Part shown: positions 1-10,735 of the stretch, piece after piece
Layout: each line of letters starts with the position of its first letter
Position numbering within the stretch: position 1 is the stretch's first letter
Assembly (NCBI GenBank): GCA_950097015.1
Contig: CATNEN010000039.1
Location: 16,400,501-16,464,500 of the forward strand
Source of the DNA: Macrostomum hystrix
Lineage: Eukaryota; Platyhelminthes; Macrostomidae
Direction of reading: 5' to 3'
Length of the DNA: 64,000 nucleotides
Notes under the pieces: model-generated
The model's database searches: none
Seen by the model: only the letters and a program-made list of their open reading frames with translations
What the model was told of the DNA's origin: nothing
Made by a program: the position numbers and the translations under genes

Positions 1-1237
1 ATATTTACTCATAGTCCGTTACCAACGATGAGTTTAATTTCTGCCTGTTTCTGAAGTTTACTTTTTTGGTTAATATGTGTTGTTGAGAACTGTATTTCAC
101 ATTGCATGTTTGTAGTTGAACTGTATCTGAGCGTGGTTCCCAGAATATTTAAATGCAGTTAAATAGAAAAAAACGTGTTAATCTCCGGTGGAGTATCCCT
201 GCTCATGTCTATGGTAAAAGTCAAGGAGAGAGAAAAGAGAAAAAGAAGCTACTACGAGTCAAACCTAAACTACTTTTTTCTGTGTTTGTCCCAAAATAAG
301 GCACAAATCTGACTAGTTGAAATGGGGGGAGCTTTAATTACCGCCGACGATGTAATTGAGAGCTATAATTTTCCGCTCTATCCGATGAAACAACTTCCAG
401 AATCACAAAACACGGGCCAACTTTTTGTTGCGCAACTTCTGAAACAAGAATCAAGTCACCAGCTCTTTAGACCGTCGAGATATTAAATGTTTCTGGCCGA
501 AGGCCAGGCCTTCAAAATTTATCAGCATGTCACCCAAATGTGCCTGCATCTCCGTCTTCGGTGTTTACCTGCATTTATCTATACCAATTTGCTGGACCTT
601 CAAGGGCTACAACAGGTGGAAATAGGCCACTATGGACACCCTGACGCGAATTTATCCAATTTCACTGATCAAGCCTAAATATTAGGCGCAGCTCAACCAC
701 ATGACACCATCGTCTAGTCTGTCAACCACCACAACCCAACGCTGTTAGCTTTCAGGCGCTGCCAAAAGAAATTGCAAGAGGGATCCCCCTTGGAATAAAA
801 ACGGGCGGCAAAATGGATTGGTAGTCCTACTTTTAATAGGCATGTTGTTCTATTGATTTGTAAAATAAAGGCCTATGTACTTGTGTAACTTATATTAGTG
901 ACACTGCCTTAAGACCACAAGGAAATCTACGTTACATTAATTTAGTCTTGTCTAGCATATCCTAATAGTCCTTGATTAGGAGGTGAGTCTAGTAAAGCAA
1001 CAGGTTCTACTTTGCACCTGGGTACCTGAGCTCGAATTCAATCTTATTTCTGGCCAAGTCCAAGAAGACACAGTGAGAGTGTACACTGCTTAAAAAATGT
1101 TATCCGCCAGTTTTACAGCAAGGATTTAAAGTGGCCCGAAGCTTACTGCATGACCACTGGAACCCAATATCGCAAGAATAATCCCATACCCTATGCATCG
1201 AGAAAACATGTCCTTGCCAGTGTAATTCAGTCTCTCC
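1..1237. other. Unit A left part, no recognised gene
   Basis: AT-rich sequence repeated in B at 24708-25945. A 63-codon ORF at 487-678 (63 codons again at 25195-25386) has no motif I recognise and its conservation is no better than its surroundings. An AATAAA lies downstream near 863. I see nothing that supports a real gene here. Confidence 0.5.
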
Positions 1238-1605
1238 TTGATAATCTCACAGAATACTTCTTATTGACAATGTCACCTTGATAATCTCACAGAATATTTC
1301 TTATTGACAATGTCACCTTGATAATCTCACAGAATATTTCTTATTGACAATGTCACCTTGATAATCTCACAGAATATTTCTTATTGACAATGTCACCTTG
1401 ATAATCTCACAGAATATTTCTTATTGACAATGTCACCTTGATAATCTCACAGAATATTTCTTATTGACAATGTCACCTTGATAATCTCACAGAATATTTC
1501 TTATTGACAATGTCACCTTGATAATCTCACAGAATATTTCTTATTGACAATGTCACCTTGATAATCTCACAGAATATTTCTTATTGACAATGTCACCTTG
1601 ATAAT
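1238..1605. repeat. 40-bp minisatellite, unit A
   Basis: Nine near-perfect head-to-tail copies of a 40-bp unit beginning TTGATAATCTCACAGAATAT, followed by degenerate relatives (GATAATCTCT...) to about 1760. Unit B has five copies at the same place. The difference of four units (160 bp) is exactly the change in offset between A and B here. Confidence 0.95.
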
Positions 1606-2735
1606 CTCTTATTGTTAATACGAGCCTATCATCCAGATAAACTCACTCAGATCATGCCGAAAATCTCTACTTGATAATCTCTTCTTGGCAATCTCATTTA
1701 GAAAATCTCTCGTTGATAGTCTCAGCCAGATAATCTTTACTTGACAATGACACCCAAATAATATCGTTCTGAAAATATAAGCATCTGTTATTCCTCGAGA
1801 ATACCAAACTAAGGAAATTTACTATTGAAAGCTGCTTACAGCAGATAATATTTAATATTTTTATGCGAGATAATATTATCCTCTAAAAAATCCACTATTC
1901 ATATTTTTACACCTCGAGACTCGAACGTTTAAAGTAGAGCTTTGGATGCAACCTTACAAAAATGAATTAAAAAACACATTTGTTTTTCGAAAGCGAACTT
2001 TCAAGTGTGCAAGGCGCTTTTCCGCTGCACACATGTGCACGCTTGTACTCGCACACATGCTAGCAGAAGTGAGTGCTATAGACTTTAAAAATAGAAAACT
2101 TCAAAGCCGGGGATTTACCGCGGTTCAACCCAGGTTTGGCCTTGGAAACGCCGCTCTGGTTTAAATATGAAACTTTTTTAAACCTGTTTATTAGTGCTGA
2201 AATTTTGAAATTTGAAATTATACTAGAAGAATTCACGTGGCGTCGTGAAGTAATCCTTGGCTTGGTCGTCGTCGAAAGAAAGTTTCGAGTAAGAATCTAA
2301 ATCAGCTTGTCAAACGAGCTTTAGACTAGGGCAAATATATTTTCAGGGAAACAGCTTTTTGTTGTTGAAGTAAGATCCAATTTAAATAAGATAGACAATG
2401 AACTACAATATTTTACTTAGGCCAAAAAGAAGTAAAAATCATTACTTGTTTACATTTTCAATGCATAAGCAGACTAAGCATATACGCGAGTCCATAATAC
2501 TCATAAAAATTAATAATTAATAATTTAACTGAAGTAATGCATTGTGTCTTGCTCCCCGAATCCCCGACCTTCAACCACAAAGCTACCCTTCCTGCTACTC
2601 TAAGTGCACCCAATCAGCGCCGTACATTAGAAAGCTCAGCGTGTCAAATAGATGTTTCTAAAATTAGCCACTTGACAGACTACAAAAGCGTGAAGGGGGG
2701 CCTGCACCCGTTTATTTCCAGGACGCACAAGCCTG
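1606..2735. other. Spacer upstream of the broken IAP gene
   Basis: Degenerate minisatellite tail, then AT-rich sequence with a 72-codon ORF at 1946-2164 (repeated at 26494-26712) that I do not recognise. It may hold the promoter or 5' part of the IAP pseudogene, but I see no clear promoter or splice signal. Confidence 0.4.
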
Positions 2736-3790
2736 ATGATGGCCCACGCCAACGACGAAAGCCTTGCAAATGGGCAGCCTCACGACTCCATGCATCATTC
2801 TCTGGAGCTTACCAGTGACAGACACGAAGAAAACTGGCAGCAATGGGCTGCTGAACCTGTCAGGCAGTACAGGCCAGCTCAAACAAGCTCATCTAGTGCC
2901 GAAGCAACCCTGACAGTGCGGCCAGACCAGCTAGGTCTCCTGACAGATAAGCAAGCCTGCATGTTGGATAAATTAATGCACAACTGCAGTGATATTGAGC
3001 GCTGCATTCTGCTTGGCTGCTTGTTGCACATCTACACACGGACCAGGAACGTTTTCTTGGCTATGAGAGTCGTCTCCGATCGTTTGGAGACTCGCCTGAC
3101 GAAGCGTACGCTCTTCGATGGGCGCAGAGCGGATTCTACAGCGAGGGCTTTCGCCGAGTCGTCTGCTGCCACTGCGGTATGCAGTACGTCCATCCGAGGT
3201 CCGAAAATGAAGTTGATCGCAAGAAGTGTCCCAGCCAGAGTGATGAATCGCATAGTTGCGCGCTCTCTTGGCTTCTGAACTTTATCGACAATGACGGAGA
3301 TGTGAAAGGGGCGTCAAAAGCTGAGCTTTTGAAAAGCTGAGTAGGACGAGTTGAGGCAGCACTGGGAAGCCAGGCTGTGCAACTCGCCGATTCGTTCAGA
3401 TACTCGAGAGGATTGGATCTGGCAGTGCTCATCGCAGCGTGTGACCAAGCTCCTACTCACCCGAGGGCTGGCGAGCTCATTCAGTTGAGGACAAACGCTC
3501 CTGAGAACAGTTCAACGGAATTTCTTTGGCTGGAAGCCAAGCCGGCAGGACTGATGGACAAGAACGAGCAAGCCTCAGCAAGCTCAGTTGATGGAGGACA
3601 ACTACAGCGGGCTTCGGCAAGCAGTAATGAAAGCGACCTGTGTCAAATGTGCTCCTGCAGGCGAAGGGATCGAATAACTCTACCCTGCGCACACCTGAAT
3701 TAGTTCTGTCATGTCTGCTTGAGTAAAGCTTGCGAGTGCCCCGCTTGCCACTCCGTAATTTTAGGCATGCTCGTTGCAAATATAAGCTAG
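2736..3790 (+). pseudogene. Broken intronless IAP (BIR-UBA-RING) gene, unit A
   Basis: The reading frame from ATG 2736 matches the region upstream of the BIR in the other IAPs. A frameshift near 3010-3050 moves into the frame that carries a BIR core (YESRLRSFG, SGFYSEGF, then CCHC) from about 3062. That frame runs through an in-frame TGA at 3338-3340, a UBA-like stretch from about 3377, and a C-terminal RING whose cysteines (CQMC, PCAH, CHVC, CPAC) are split by TAG at 3701-3703, ending at TAG 3788. Next to the intact RING at 50.9 kb, the inner stop looks like a 3-bp insertion (TTA) inside an AAG codon. The usual BIR histidine is not obvious. BIR to RING is contiguous, unlike the intron-split gene at 45-51 kb, so it may be a retrocopy or may have lost its intron. 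AATAAA lies at 3827-3832. Confidence 0.8.
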
Positions 3791-4279
3791 TTGATCCCCA
3801 AAGATGCAACATTTACTGGTCATCAAAATAAATTGACACAAAAGCGAGTTATTTGCTTTCTCGTTTCATCGTATCTATCCATTCATTTACTCAAATGACT
3901 CGTTTTGGTGCACATTTTAGTGCAGTGCTCAAATAAATGTTAATATAAAATAATGTACAATCACGTCAACTGGCCTCTACAGATGGCTGTTTAAATGAGC
4001 CTTTAGACTCGACAAGACTGGGTAGAATAGTACAGCACTAGCGAGGAGAATACGAGAATTAAACATTTTTTGCTTTCCTGTAAGCTAAGAAGGACCTTAA
4101 AATGTTGTCAGTGTGTTAAAAATGTACTTGTACAGTATAGGCTAATGTACATTCATACCATTGCTCATGCCACTCCAGTGTTCATGAGCATTCGTTGAAA
4201 AATAAATTGTAATAAAACTTGTTCAAATTCTTATACTCGTAGCTTTATGATTTCGAATTGATATGCTGATTAAATTAGC

Positions 4280-4501
4280 TTAATTCATTCGGTCGCTCTC
4301 CACTTCGCCTTCAGTTGGATGATATTCCACTTTACACTTGGTGACTCTGGCAGGAGTACAATATATAGCAGTATGGTCATTCTTATATTTAGAAAATGAT
4401 ACTCTTGTATTTCTCGACCAGATACATTTAATACAATCAGCCAGCTGGATGCCTCCAAGTGCAAGAAACACGCCAACAATAACCAGCTTGATAGCCGTCA
4501 T
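4280..4501 (-). pseudogene. Ly6-like exon 1 fragment, antisense, unit A
   Basis: The minus strand encodes a 73-residue product with the same signal peptide (MTAIKLVIVGVFLALGGIQ) and first Cys-x2-Cys as the full Ly6 genes nearby. Where those genes have the splice donor GTG|GTGAGC, this copy reads GTG|GAGAGC, so the GT is lost, and no exon 2 follows. It is a fragment lying head-to-head with the full gene at 6572. Together they form an inverted repeat around a LINE remnant. Confidence 0.8.
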
Positions 4502-4747
4502 GATTTCCAGCTTCGATTCCGAATAGCCCAGTTAGATTTGGTCGATTAGCTGGCAGGTGGCAGTTGAACTGCAGTCAATTCTTGATCCGATTTGCAACGG
4601 CTGAGTAGAATCGGCCAGAATGCTTAGTCGAGTGTTGTCAGTTGTTGGATTTGATTCTTCGCTTCGGGCCGCTGCCTTTTCAAAATGCTGCAGAATATGC
4701 AGGTCCGAGCCGGCTCGGTCTATGGCAGCGCTGGCTCACACAGGGGC

Positions 4748-5890
4748 CTCTCGTGCAGACTGTGAGGTCGTCAGCGTATTGAGTCAGCTGGATCTGGCCA
4801 GGAGGAGCCGGGATGTCGCTCATGTAGTAGGCAAAGAGGAGCGCGGACAGAACCCCTCCCTGAGGCACGCCCGCTCTGAGACGCCTGGCCGAGGAGAGCG
4901 AGCCGCGGAAGAGGACTCTCGTGCTCCGACCGCACAGGTACGCACTGAGCCACCTGGTGAGGCATTTCGGCAGGCTGGAGTTGAAGAGCATCCGGAGGAG
5001 CTTGGCGTGATTGACTTTGTCGAACGCTTTTTGCATATCGAGTGCGATGAGCAGAGTCCTCTCAGCAGGTTTAGGTTGGTTAAGGCCATTGCTGATGGAG
5101 CTGGTGAGGCTGGTGAGGGCGGTGGCGGTGGAGTGCCCCGCGCGGAAGCCATGCTGCCAGGTGGGGAGCGGGAGTGCGCTCTGAAAGGTGGACAGCAGGC
5201 ACTTTTCCAGCAATTTGGCGGCTGGAGAAAGGATCGAGATTGGCCTGTAGGAGGAGCTGCAGGTAGCATCTTTGTTCCTTTGAGAAGAGGCACTACCTTC
5301 GCAGATGTCCAGGTGCTAGGAACGATATACTGGTGGTAGGGCTCAGATTGAATAGGCAGCAGAGGAAGGCAATTCCCCTTGGTCCAAGATGCTTCAGGAC
5401 GATTGGGGAAAGGCCATCCGGTCCGGTGGCTTTGGACGGCGAAGAGCTTTTGATGGCCGACGTGACGTCACTTGGACGTGAGCAGGAAGCCATTGGTGGG
5501 GGAAAGCATGTCCCTTTTGAGGCGTCTGTCTTCCGGGGTGGCCGGATGAATTTGATCAAAGAACTGCCTGTTGGAGGCCTTGGCAATGCGTTTGGGATCA
5601 GTTAAGGGAAGCTCGTCAAAAAGGATGCCAGCGGAGTTTTCTTTGTGGCCTTTACCGCTGAGGTTCTTGATGGTTCGCCACAGTTCAGAGACCTGGTGCT
5701 TGATGCTGAACTGCTCAAGCTTTTCCCTCCAGTTCGCCCGGCGAAAGTTGGAGCAGATCTGGTTGATTTCGTCTTGAATGATGGTGATAGCTTCCGTGCG
5801 GGTTATCCGTGCGAATGAGGTCTCTTTGCTTGCAGAGGGTGTCGGCTTCCGGCGGGAAGTGGGGACGAAAATTTCCCAGCTAGGATGTGG
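4748..5890 (-). mobile_element. Jockey/CR1-like LINE reverse transcriptase fragment, unit A
   Basis: Read on the minus strand from about 5880: a linker typical of non-LTR retrotransposon ORF2 (LWRTIKNLSG), the motif KATGPDGLSP, then QHGFRAGHST, motif A (ALDMQKAFDKVNH), motif B (AGVPQGGVLS) and motif C (YADDL). The sequence stops right after motif C, so the thumb and 3' UTR are missing. At least two frame changes occur, one near 5270 where a single base is missing before the SYRPIS-type segment. A dead fragment. A long plus-strand ORF at 4620-5339 is its antisense shadow. Confidence 0.9.
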
Positions 5891-6571
5891 TGCTTAGCTG
5901 CTTGAAGGACAGCTTGCCTGAAGGCTTTCTCTCCAGGATGAGGATGCGATTTGGGATCTAAGGTCTGTCGAATGAGATATAGGATCTCGGATGTAGGATC
6001 AGCGGCATCCCATATTGGATGTATTTTCTGGGATATGGGATCTGTGGCACAGGATGCGGGATCTGAGGTGCGGAGAAATCTGAGAAAGAACGATTTGATG
6101 TGACTGAAGAAAAGTCACTAGCTTTCGTTAACCTGGCTCTGTCTAAAAGTCTGTCAAATATGGGCCCATGGGAAACATTCATTCGATGCTTGTAAAGTGC
6201 AATACTTCTTTGTTAGAGAGAAACTCCAACAAGCTAGAAAGATTTCTAATAGTACAACACAAAAGTTCATCTCAGAAAAGTAATGCATAAAAAACGCAAA
6301 GTAGAGCTGAAATTTGCCATAGACAAAAGGCGGGCACCCCTGTGTCAGCCAGCGCTGCCATAGACCGAGCCGGCTCGGACCTGTACTTTCTGCAGCATAT
6401 TGAAGGGGCAGCGGCCCGAAACGAAGAATCAAATCCAACAACTGACAACACTCGACTAAGCATTCTGGCCGATTCTACTCAGCCGTTGCAAACCTGATCA
6501 GCAATTCAACTGCCACCTGCCAGCTAATCGACCAAATCTAACTGGGCTATTCGGAATCGAAGCTGGCAATC

Positions 6572-7430
6572 ATGACGACTGTGAAGCTGGTTATTGTTGG
6601 CGTGTTTCTTGCACTTGGAGGCATCCAGCTGGCTGATTGTATTAAATGTATCTGGTCGAGAAATAGAGGAGTAACATTTTACGAATATAAGAATGACGAT
6701 ACTGATATATATTGTACTCCTGCCAGCGTCACCAAGTGTTACGTGGAATATCAACCTAAAGGTCCAACTCATTTATTTTTTCATCCCGAAGTGGTGAGCA
6801 ACCGAATGAATTAAACTAATTTAATTTGCATATCAATTCGAAATCATAAAGCAACAGTTCGCCCTATAAATTTTACCCTATGCGGAAACTTTTTAGGAAC
6901 TGAAATATGGTTGCGGCGCCTGTCCTGCTGCAAACTATTGCAAAGACTGCACGGGTCATAAATGCAATAAAGCGAGTGCATTAAACTTGATCAATGATCT
7001 AGAACGTGATCTGGTACCATGCCTTCACTACGTTAAATCGCTGCCGAATGACAATGATCCTGATCAAAGCGAAAAAGTGCAAGGTCCAACTGAAAATTTT
7101 TGCCCTCCATCAGAAAAGTGCTTTAAAATTGTTGCTAAGAGGTCTGTACCACGAATGCATTTTAAAACCATCATCGGCTGTGAAAAACGGCTTCAATACA
7201 TACACGAAAAAGTATTGAGAAAGGAACATTTAATGCTTGAACGATACGAATGCAGACCAAACGCCGAAAAATCAGATTGTATCCCATTGTACACTCCGCC
7301 TGCAACCCCGACTACAACCCCGACTGCTGTGGATGCTTCGCACCAAAATTTGCTGTTCGTATCCGTAGTGCTCGGCTGCACGACGCTGCTAACGATGCTG
7401 CTTGCACAGTTTATTTGGTTTTGTTGTTGA
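6572..7430 (+). CDS. Ly6/uPAR-like secreted or GPI-anchored protein, long form (A1)
   Basis: Two exons: 6572-6793 and 6897-7430, joined in phase 0 across a 103-bp intron (donor GTG|GTGAGC, acceptor TTTTTAG|GAACTG); 251 residues. A signal peptide (MTTVKLVIVGVFLALGGIQL) is followed by a first cysteine-rich module (CIKC, YC, KC, YGCGAC, YCKDC, KCN), the spacing expected of a Ly6/uPAR (LU) fold, and a second (PC, FCPPSEKC, IIGC, YEC, DC). A Thr/Pro spacer and a hydrophobic tail (LLFVSVVLGCTTLLTMLLAQ) end the protein, as in GPI-anchored members. Family members are extracellular binding or decoy proteins; the partner here is unknown. Copies at 18575 and 31120 lack this tail. Exon joins are inferred from frame and consensus sites. 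Confidence 0.78.
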
Positions 7431-7667
7431 TTTTTATATCTTTTCTTTTGAATCTTATTTTCATGTTTTGTGTACTGAATGCACTGAAAGCTCTGCCTGA
7501 AAATGTGCTGAAAAATCAAGGCGCTAAAAGTCTCCTCTCAATAACAAAAACTGACCGATTTCCGTTGCAAATCCCAAGCATGCCAGGCTTGTCATATTTT
7601 ATGACAAAATATACATATATATCTGTTCCGAATTATTTTTATATATATATGAGAACACTAATCTGAG

Positions 7668-7900
7668 ATTGCTCAGGTGAGATTAAGAACACTCAGATCA
7701 AAGACTGATCAGGTGAGATTGAGAACACTCAAATCAAAGACTGATCAGGTGAGATTGAGAACACTCAAATCAAAGACTGATCAGGTGAGATTGAGAACAC
7801 TCAAATCAAAGACTGATCAGGTGAGATTGAGAACACTCAAATCAAAGACTGATCAGGTGAGATTGAGAACACTCAAATCAAAGACTCATAAGGTGAGATG
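7668..7900. repeat. 36-bp minisatellite downstream of Ly6 A1
   Basis: About six copies of a 36-bp unit (core GATTGAGAACACTCAAATCA) just past the Ly6 stop. Because 36 is a multiple of three it stays open as a 12-residue repeat (VRLRTLKSKTDQ), but nothing suggests translation. The same array, with about nine copies, is inverted at 60588-60925. It is absent beside the short-form Ly6 genes. Confidence 0.93.
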
Positions 7901-7913
7901 GAGAATCACATAA

Positions 7914-8499
7914 TAGAATATGAAAAATGAAATTTAAGTTTCAATAAAATTTAAATTTAAGTCGGCTTACTTAAAAAACAGAGGTCTGACCACTGATTGT
8001 ATCCCAGTTATTAGTGAAATTAGTCTCATCTAAGCTGATTCTGCGACCATTCTGCAAAGTCTCTCTTATTACGCTTACCGTTTTTTTCTATGTCAGCTTA
8101 TTTCACTTGTCTCGCTAGTAAATTAATGAGGTCTTAAAAAGCTCGCTGCTTATTTAATGTTTAACTTAACAGACTCCTTCAGCTTTGCTACACTCTAATA
8201 TTTTTAACACTAACAAATTATTCAAATGCACAAAGCCAGACACAATAGCTAATCGACGATTTTTTACGCAAACCATCCCGTATTAATTTTGCGGCGCAAC
8301 TAATGTTTTCTGCATGCGTTTTAACTTTAATAGAGCTATCTTTTAGTTGCACAGAGTACAACAATAAAATAGAATGAAAAATCATTTTTGGTTTTAGTAA
8401 ATTTCACTAGCAAATTTTGCCCCCCTACAGGGAGCAGAAATATTTTTAATTCGTCTAGTATATACTTTTTAGCTGCTGTATTTTCAGTTTTTTAAGCTA
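7914..8499. other. Ly6 3' flank module (A1)
   Basis: Contains a second copy of the 12-mer GATTGTATCCCA (7995-8006; the first is at 7275-7286) followed by the short-form tail ending TAA, then an AT-rich flank with AATAAAA signals near 8363. Related flanks occur at 19317, 31862, 52158 and, inverted, near 60060-60440. No gene seen. Confidence 0.7.
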
Positions 8500-8742
8500 T
8501 AATGATCCCCCAGTTGACAATGATCCCCCAGTTGACAATGATCCCCCAGTTGACAATGATCCCCCAGTTGACAATGATCCCCTAGTTGACGATGATCCCC
8601 CAGTTGACAATGATCCCCCAGTTGACAATGATCCCCCAGTTGACAATGATCCCCCAGTTGACAATGATCCCCCAGTTGATGATGATCCCCCAGTTGACAA
8701 TGATCCCCCAGTTGATGATGATCCCCCAGTTGACAATGTTCT
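8500..8742. repeat. 18-bp minisatellite (A1)
   Basis: About 13 copies of the 18-mer AATGATCCCCCAGTTGAC, rather homogeneous. The matching arrays at 19773 and 32330 are degenerate and share private variants with each other. Open on the minus strand as STGGSL repeats, which I do not regard as protein. Confidence 0.95.
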
Positions 8743-8899
8743 CCAGCTGCTTTTGTATAAAATTGAGAAGAACAATTTAATTAAATGAATATTAGGCAAA
8801 ATTATTATCATACAAACATATATCATTATGACGTTATAAGATAACAAAATCAAAATGTAGACAATTCAGATCAATGACAAAAGAAAAATAGATTTAAAT

Positions 8900-9215
8900 T
8901 CTGGTTGGCTATGATTGAAACTCTGGTTTAGCCATGATTCAAACGCTGGTTTAGCCATGATTCAAACTTGGGTTTAGGCATGATTCAAACTTGGGTTTAG
9001 CCATGATTCAAACTTGGGATTAGCCATGATTCAAACTCTGGTTTAGGCATGATTCAAACTCTGGTTGGCCATGCTTCAAACTCTGGTTTAGCCATGATTC
9101 AAACGCTGGTTTAGCCATGATTCAAACGCTGGTTGGCTATGATTCAAACTCTGGTTGGCTATGATTGGTTGGCTATGATTCAAACTCTGGTTGGCTATGA
9201 TTCAAACTCTGGTTA
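8900..9215. repeat. 23-bp minisatellite (A1)
   Basis: About 13 imperfect copies of a 23-bp unit with core GATTCAAACTCTGGTTTAGC. It lies directly after the 18-bp array at three places (A1, A2, B) and before it, inverted, at 59.6 kb. Its right end abuts the Gypsy gag fragment. Confidence 0.92.
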
Positions 9216-9315
9216 GCTATGATGATAGGTAGCCGCTTTGGACTGCCCGAAACGGAACTTAATTCCCGTCTGACTGAAATCGTCGGGGTGAATACCTTAG
9301 GCGCGGTACGCATAA

Positions 9316-9799
9316 TGAGCCAGGCGGCTGCCAAGGGCTGGGCGCGGCTTGCCCAGAGCCGGTCCGCGAGCTGCGCGACCACCCGCGGGTCTTTAAAATC
9401 GGCGGAGACCAGTGCCATAGGGATGTCGGCTGACAGTTTCTTGTGGAACAGCTCCTCGAAGAGCATGCATGGCCGATGATCGCCGAGCAGGGCCAGCATC
9501 TCGTCCATGAGTTCGGACGGGCGGCGGTCACCAAGGCCGGCCAGGTTGAGCAGCCGGCTGGCCCGCTGCTGCTGTGTCAGGCCGAAAGTGCCAAGAAGCC
9601 GGTCCTTGAGCATGCCGTACTTGCTTTCCGTGGGCGGATTCTCCAGCACGTCCAGCAGACGCTCGCCCGATGGATGATCGACACTTCGAGGTGGCAGTGC
9701 CTGGTGTCGTCCTGTGAAATGCCACAGAGAGTGAATTGTGCCTCCGCCTGGATAAACCAGGCGCGGGGCTGGCTGACCCAAAACGTGGGCAGCTTGAGT
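9316..9799 (-). pseudogene. gag: Ty3/Gypsy gag (capsid) fragment, unit A
   Basis: Minus strand. It starts with the family hallmark LPTFW...PRAWFIQAEAQF, shifts frame near 9680, then continues YGMLKDRLL...GLGDRRPSELMDEMLALLG and ends after the stretch DPRVVAQLADRLW...LAAAW. These are conserved Gypsy capsid motifs. The N-terminus, the zinc knuckle and pol are absent. The 202-codon ORF at 9173-9781 reads only part of it in frame. A second gag piece of the same family begins near this breakpoint at 17781. Confidence 0.82.
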
Positions 9800-10124
9800 G
9801 CTACTACAGACTCAGTAATCTCAAACTATCGGTTTGAGAGTCGGGCTCACCAATGTGCCGATCGCAGCCACGTAATGTTTATTTTTATTTGACGGAGAAC
9901 AGGTTACCCGGTGGGACATTACTATACGCCCCCTCTGTATGCCCCACCTAGCGCCCCGAGCCGCGCGCCAGTCGCCCGGGCGTATAGCATGTCCGCGCGC
10001 CCTTTTGGTCGCACCGCCGGCGGGGGGCGCAGGGTAAATAAAATTCGGCGTAATTTCCTCAGTCTACTGTTAGTAGGCTGTGCTGTACTTTTTGTGCTAT
10101 AACTGAACGCCGTAAAAAGCCTAG
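9800..10124. other. GC-rich spacer
   Basis: Contains a short GC-rich stretch (about 9930-10035) and a 63-codon ORF at 9911-10102 with no recognised motif, identical in B (33728-33919). No gene supported. Confidence 0.4.
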
Positions 10125-10334
10125 CAGCAGCTCCGCTCCTGCCCAGCAGCTCAGCTCCTGCCCAGCAGCTCCGCTCCTGCCCAGCAGCTCCGCTCCTGCC
10201 CAGCAGCTCCGCTCCTGCCCAGCAGCTCAGCTCCTGCCCAGCAGCTCCGCTCCTGCCCAGCAGCTCCGCTCCTGCCCAGCAGCTCCGCTCCTGCCCAGCA
10301 GCTCCGCTCCTGCCCAGCAGCTCAGCTCCTGCCC
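10125..10334. repeat. 19-bp minisatellite CAGCAGCTCCGCTCCTGCC, unit A
   Basis: Eleven copies, three of which read CTCAGCT instead of CTCCGCT. Unlike most arrays here, the copy number and the order of the two variants are the same in unit B (33942-34151). Confidence 0.95.
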
Positions 10335-10343
10335 ATGTACTTT

Positions 10344-10628
10344 TTATACGTATGTTTCATTCTGTGATAGGCATGCTTTATGTATTAAGCGGCAGTCACT
10401 TTTTAAATAAAAAGTATTGAACATGCTCATGTTAATTTTCGATTCGTCACCGCTAAATAAATGGTTTACGAATACGTCCATTCTAGTCTCATTAAATCCT
10501 TTTGACGCAGCTAAAGGTACAAATTTATTATCAAGTTCAAAGCGAATATGCATAAGAAACATGTTATAAAGCACATTCAGAAAGTGAAAAGCCATGATTG
10601 AAAAGAAGAGTAACGGAAGTACAGACAT
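10344..10628 (-). CDS. Hypothetical 94-residue ORF with hydrophobic N-terminus, unit A
   Basis: The minus-strand ORF starts MSVLPLLFFSIMAFHFLNVL, which could be a signal peptide or membrane segment, and ends NETYV. It holds two NET glycosylation-type sequons and two cysteines (SDCRL, KACLS). ATATAAATA lies directly upstream of the ATG. The copy in B (34161-34445) stays open with two substitutions. I do not recognise the family, and the ORF may be chance. Confidence 0.3.
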   Translation of the reverse strand: MSVLPLLFFSIMAFHFLNVLYNMFLMHIRFELDNKFVPLAASKGFNETRMDVFVNHLFSGDESKINMSMFNTFYLKSDCRLIHKACLSQNETYV

Positions 10629-10735
10629 TATTTATATTGCAATGTTTTAGAGTGTCATCATGCAAAGACAGTACGGTATAAGTTTTTATTTTATGTAACT
10701 ACAATTAGCACGAAAATTATTCCACATTTTGTCCC

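Larger units (their letters stand above)
4262..6840. repeat. Inverted repeat with Ly6 exon-1 arms around the LINE fragment, unit A
   Basis: The left arm (about 4262-4747) is the reverse complement of the right arm (about 6345-6840). Both contain the Ly6 leader region, the signal-peptide exon and the start of the following intron. The roughly 1.6-kb loop holds the LINE fragment and a spacer (5890-6340) with GGGATCT/GGATGTAGGATC-like degenerate repeats. The arms differ at scattered sites, including the lost splice donor on the left. Confidence 0.85.

Noticed and set aside
4620-5339. 239-codon plus-strand ORF, repeated in B as 205 codons
   Set aside because: It runs antisense through the LINE reverse transcriptase motifs and is GC-driven; the minus-strand reading has the RT signature.
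6272-6463. 63-codon ORF antisense to the Ly6 leader, present in each copy
   Set aside because: Conserved only because the whole Ly6 module is; no independent sign of coding.
7677-7913. VRLRTLKSKTDQ repeat protein downstream of Ly6 A1 (and 114 codons near 60570-60914)
   Set aside because: 36-bp minisatellite in codon register, placed after the Ly6 stop with no promoter or start context.
8500-8742. CRISPR-like regular repeats
   Set aside because: Units are head-to-tail without unique spacers, in an intron-containing animal genome; these are minisatellites.
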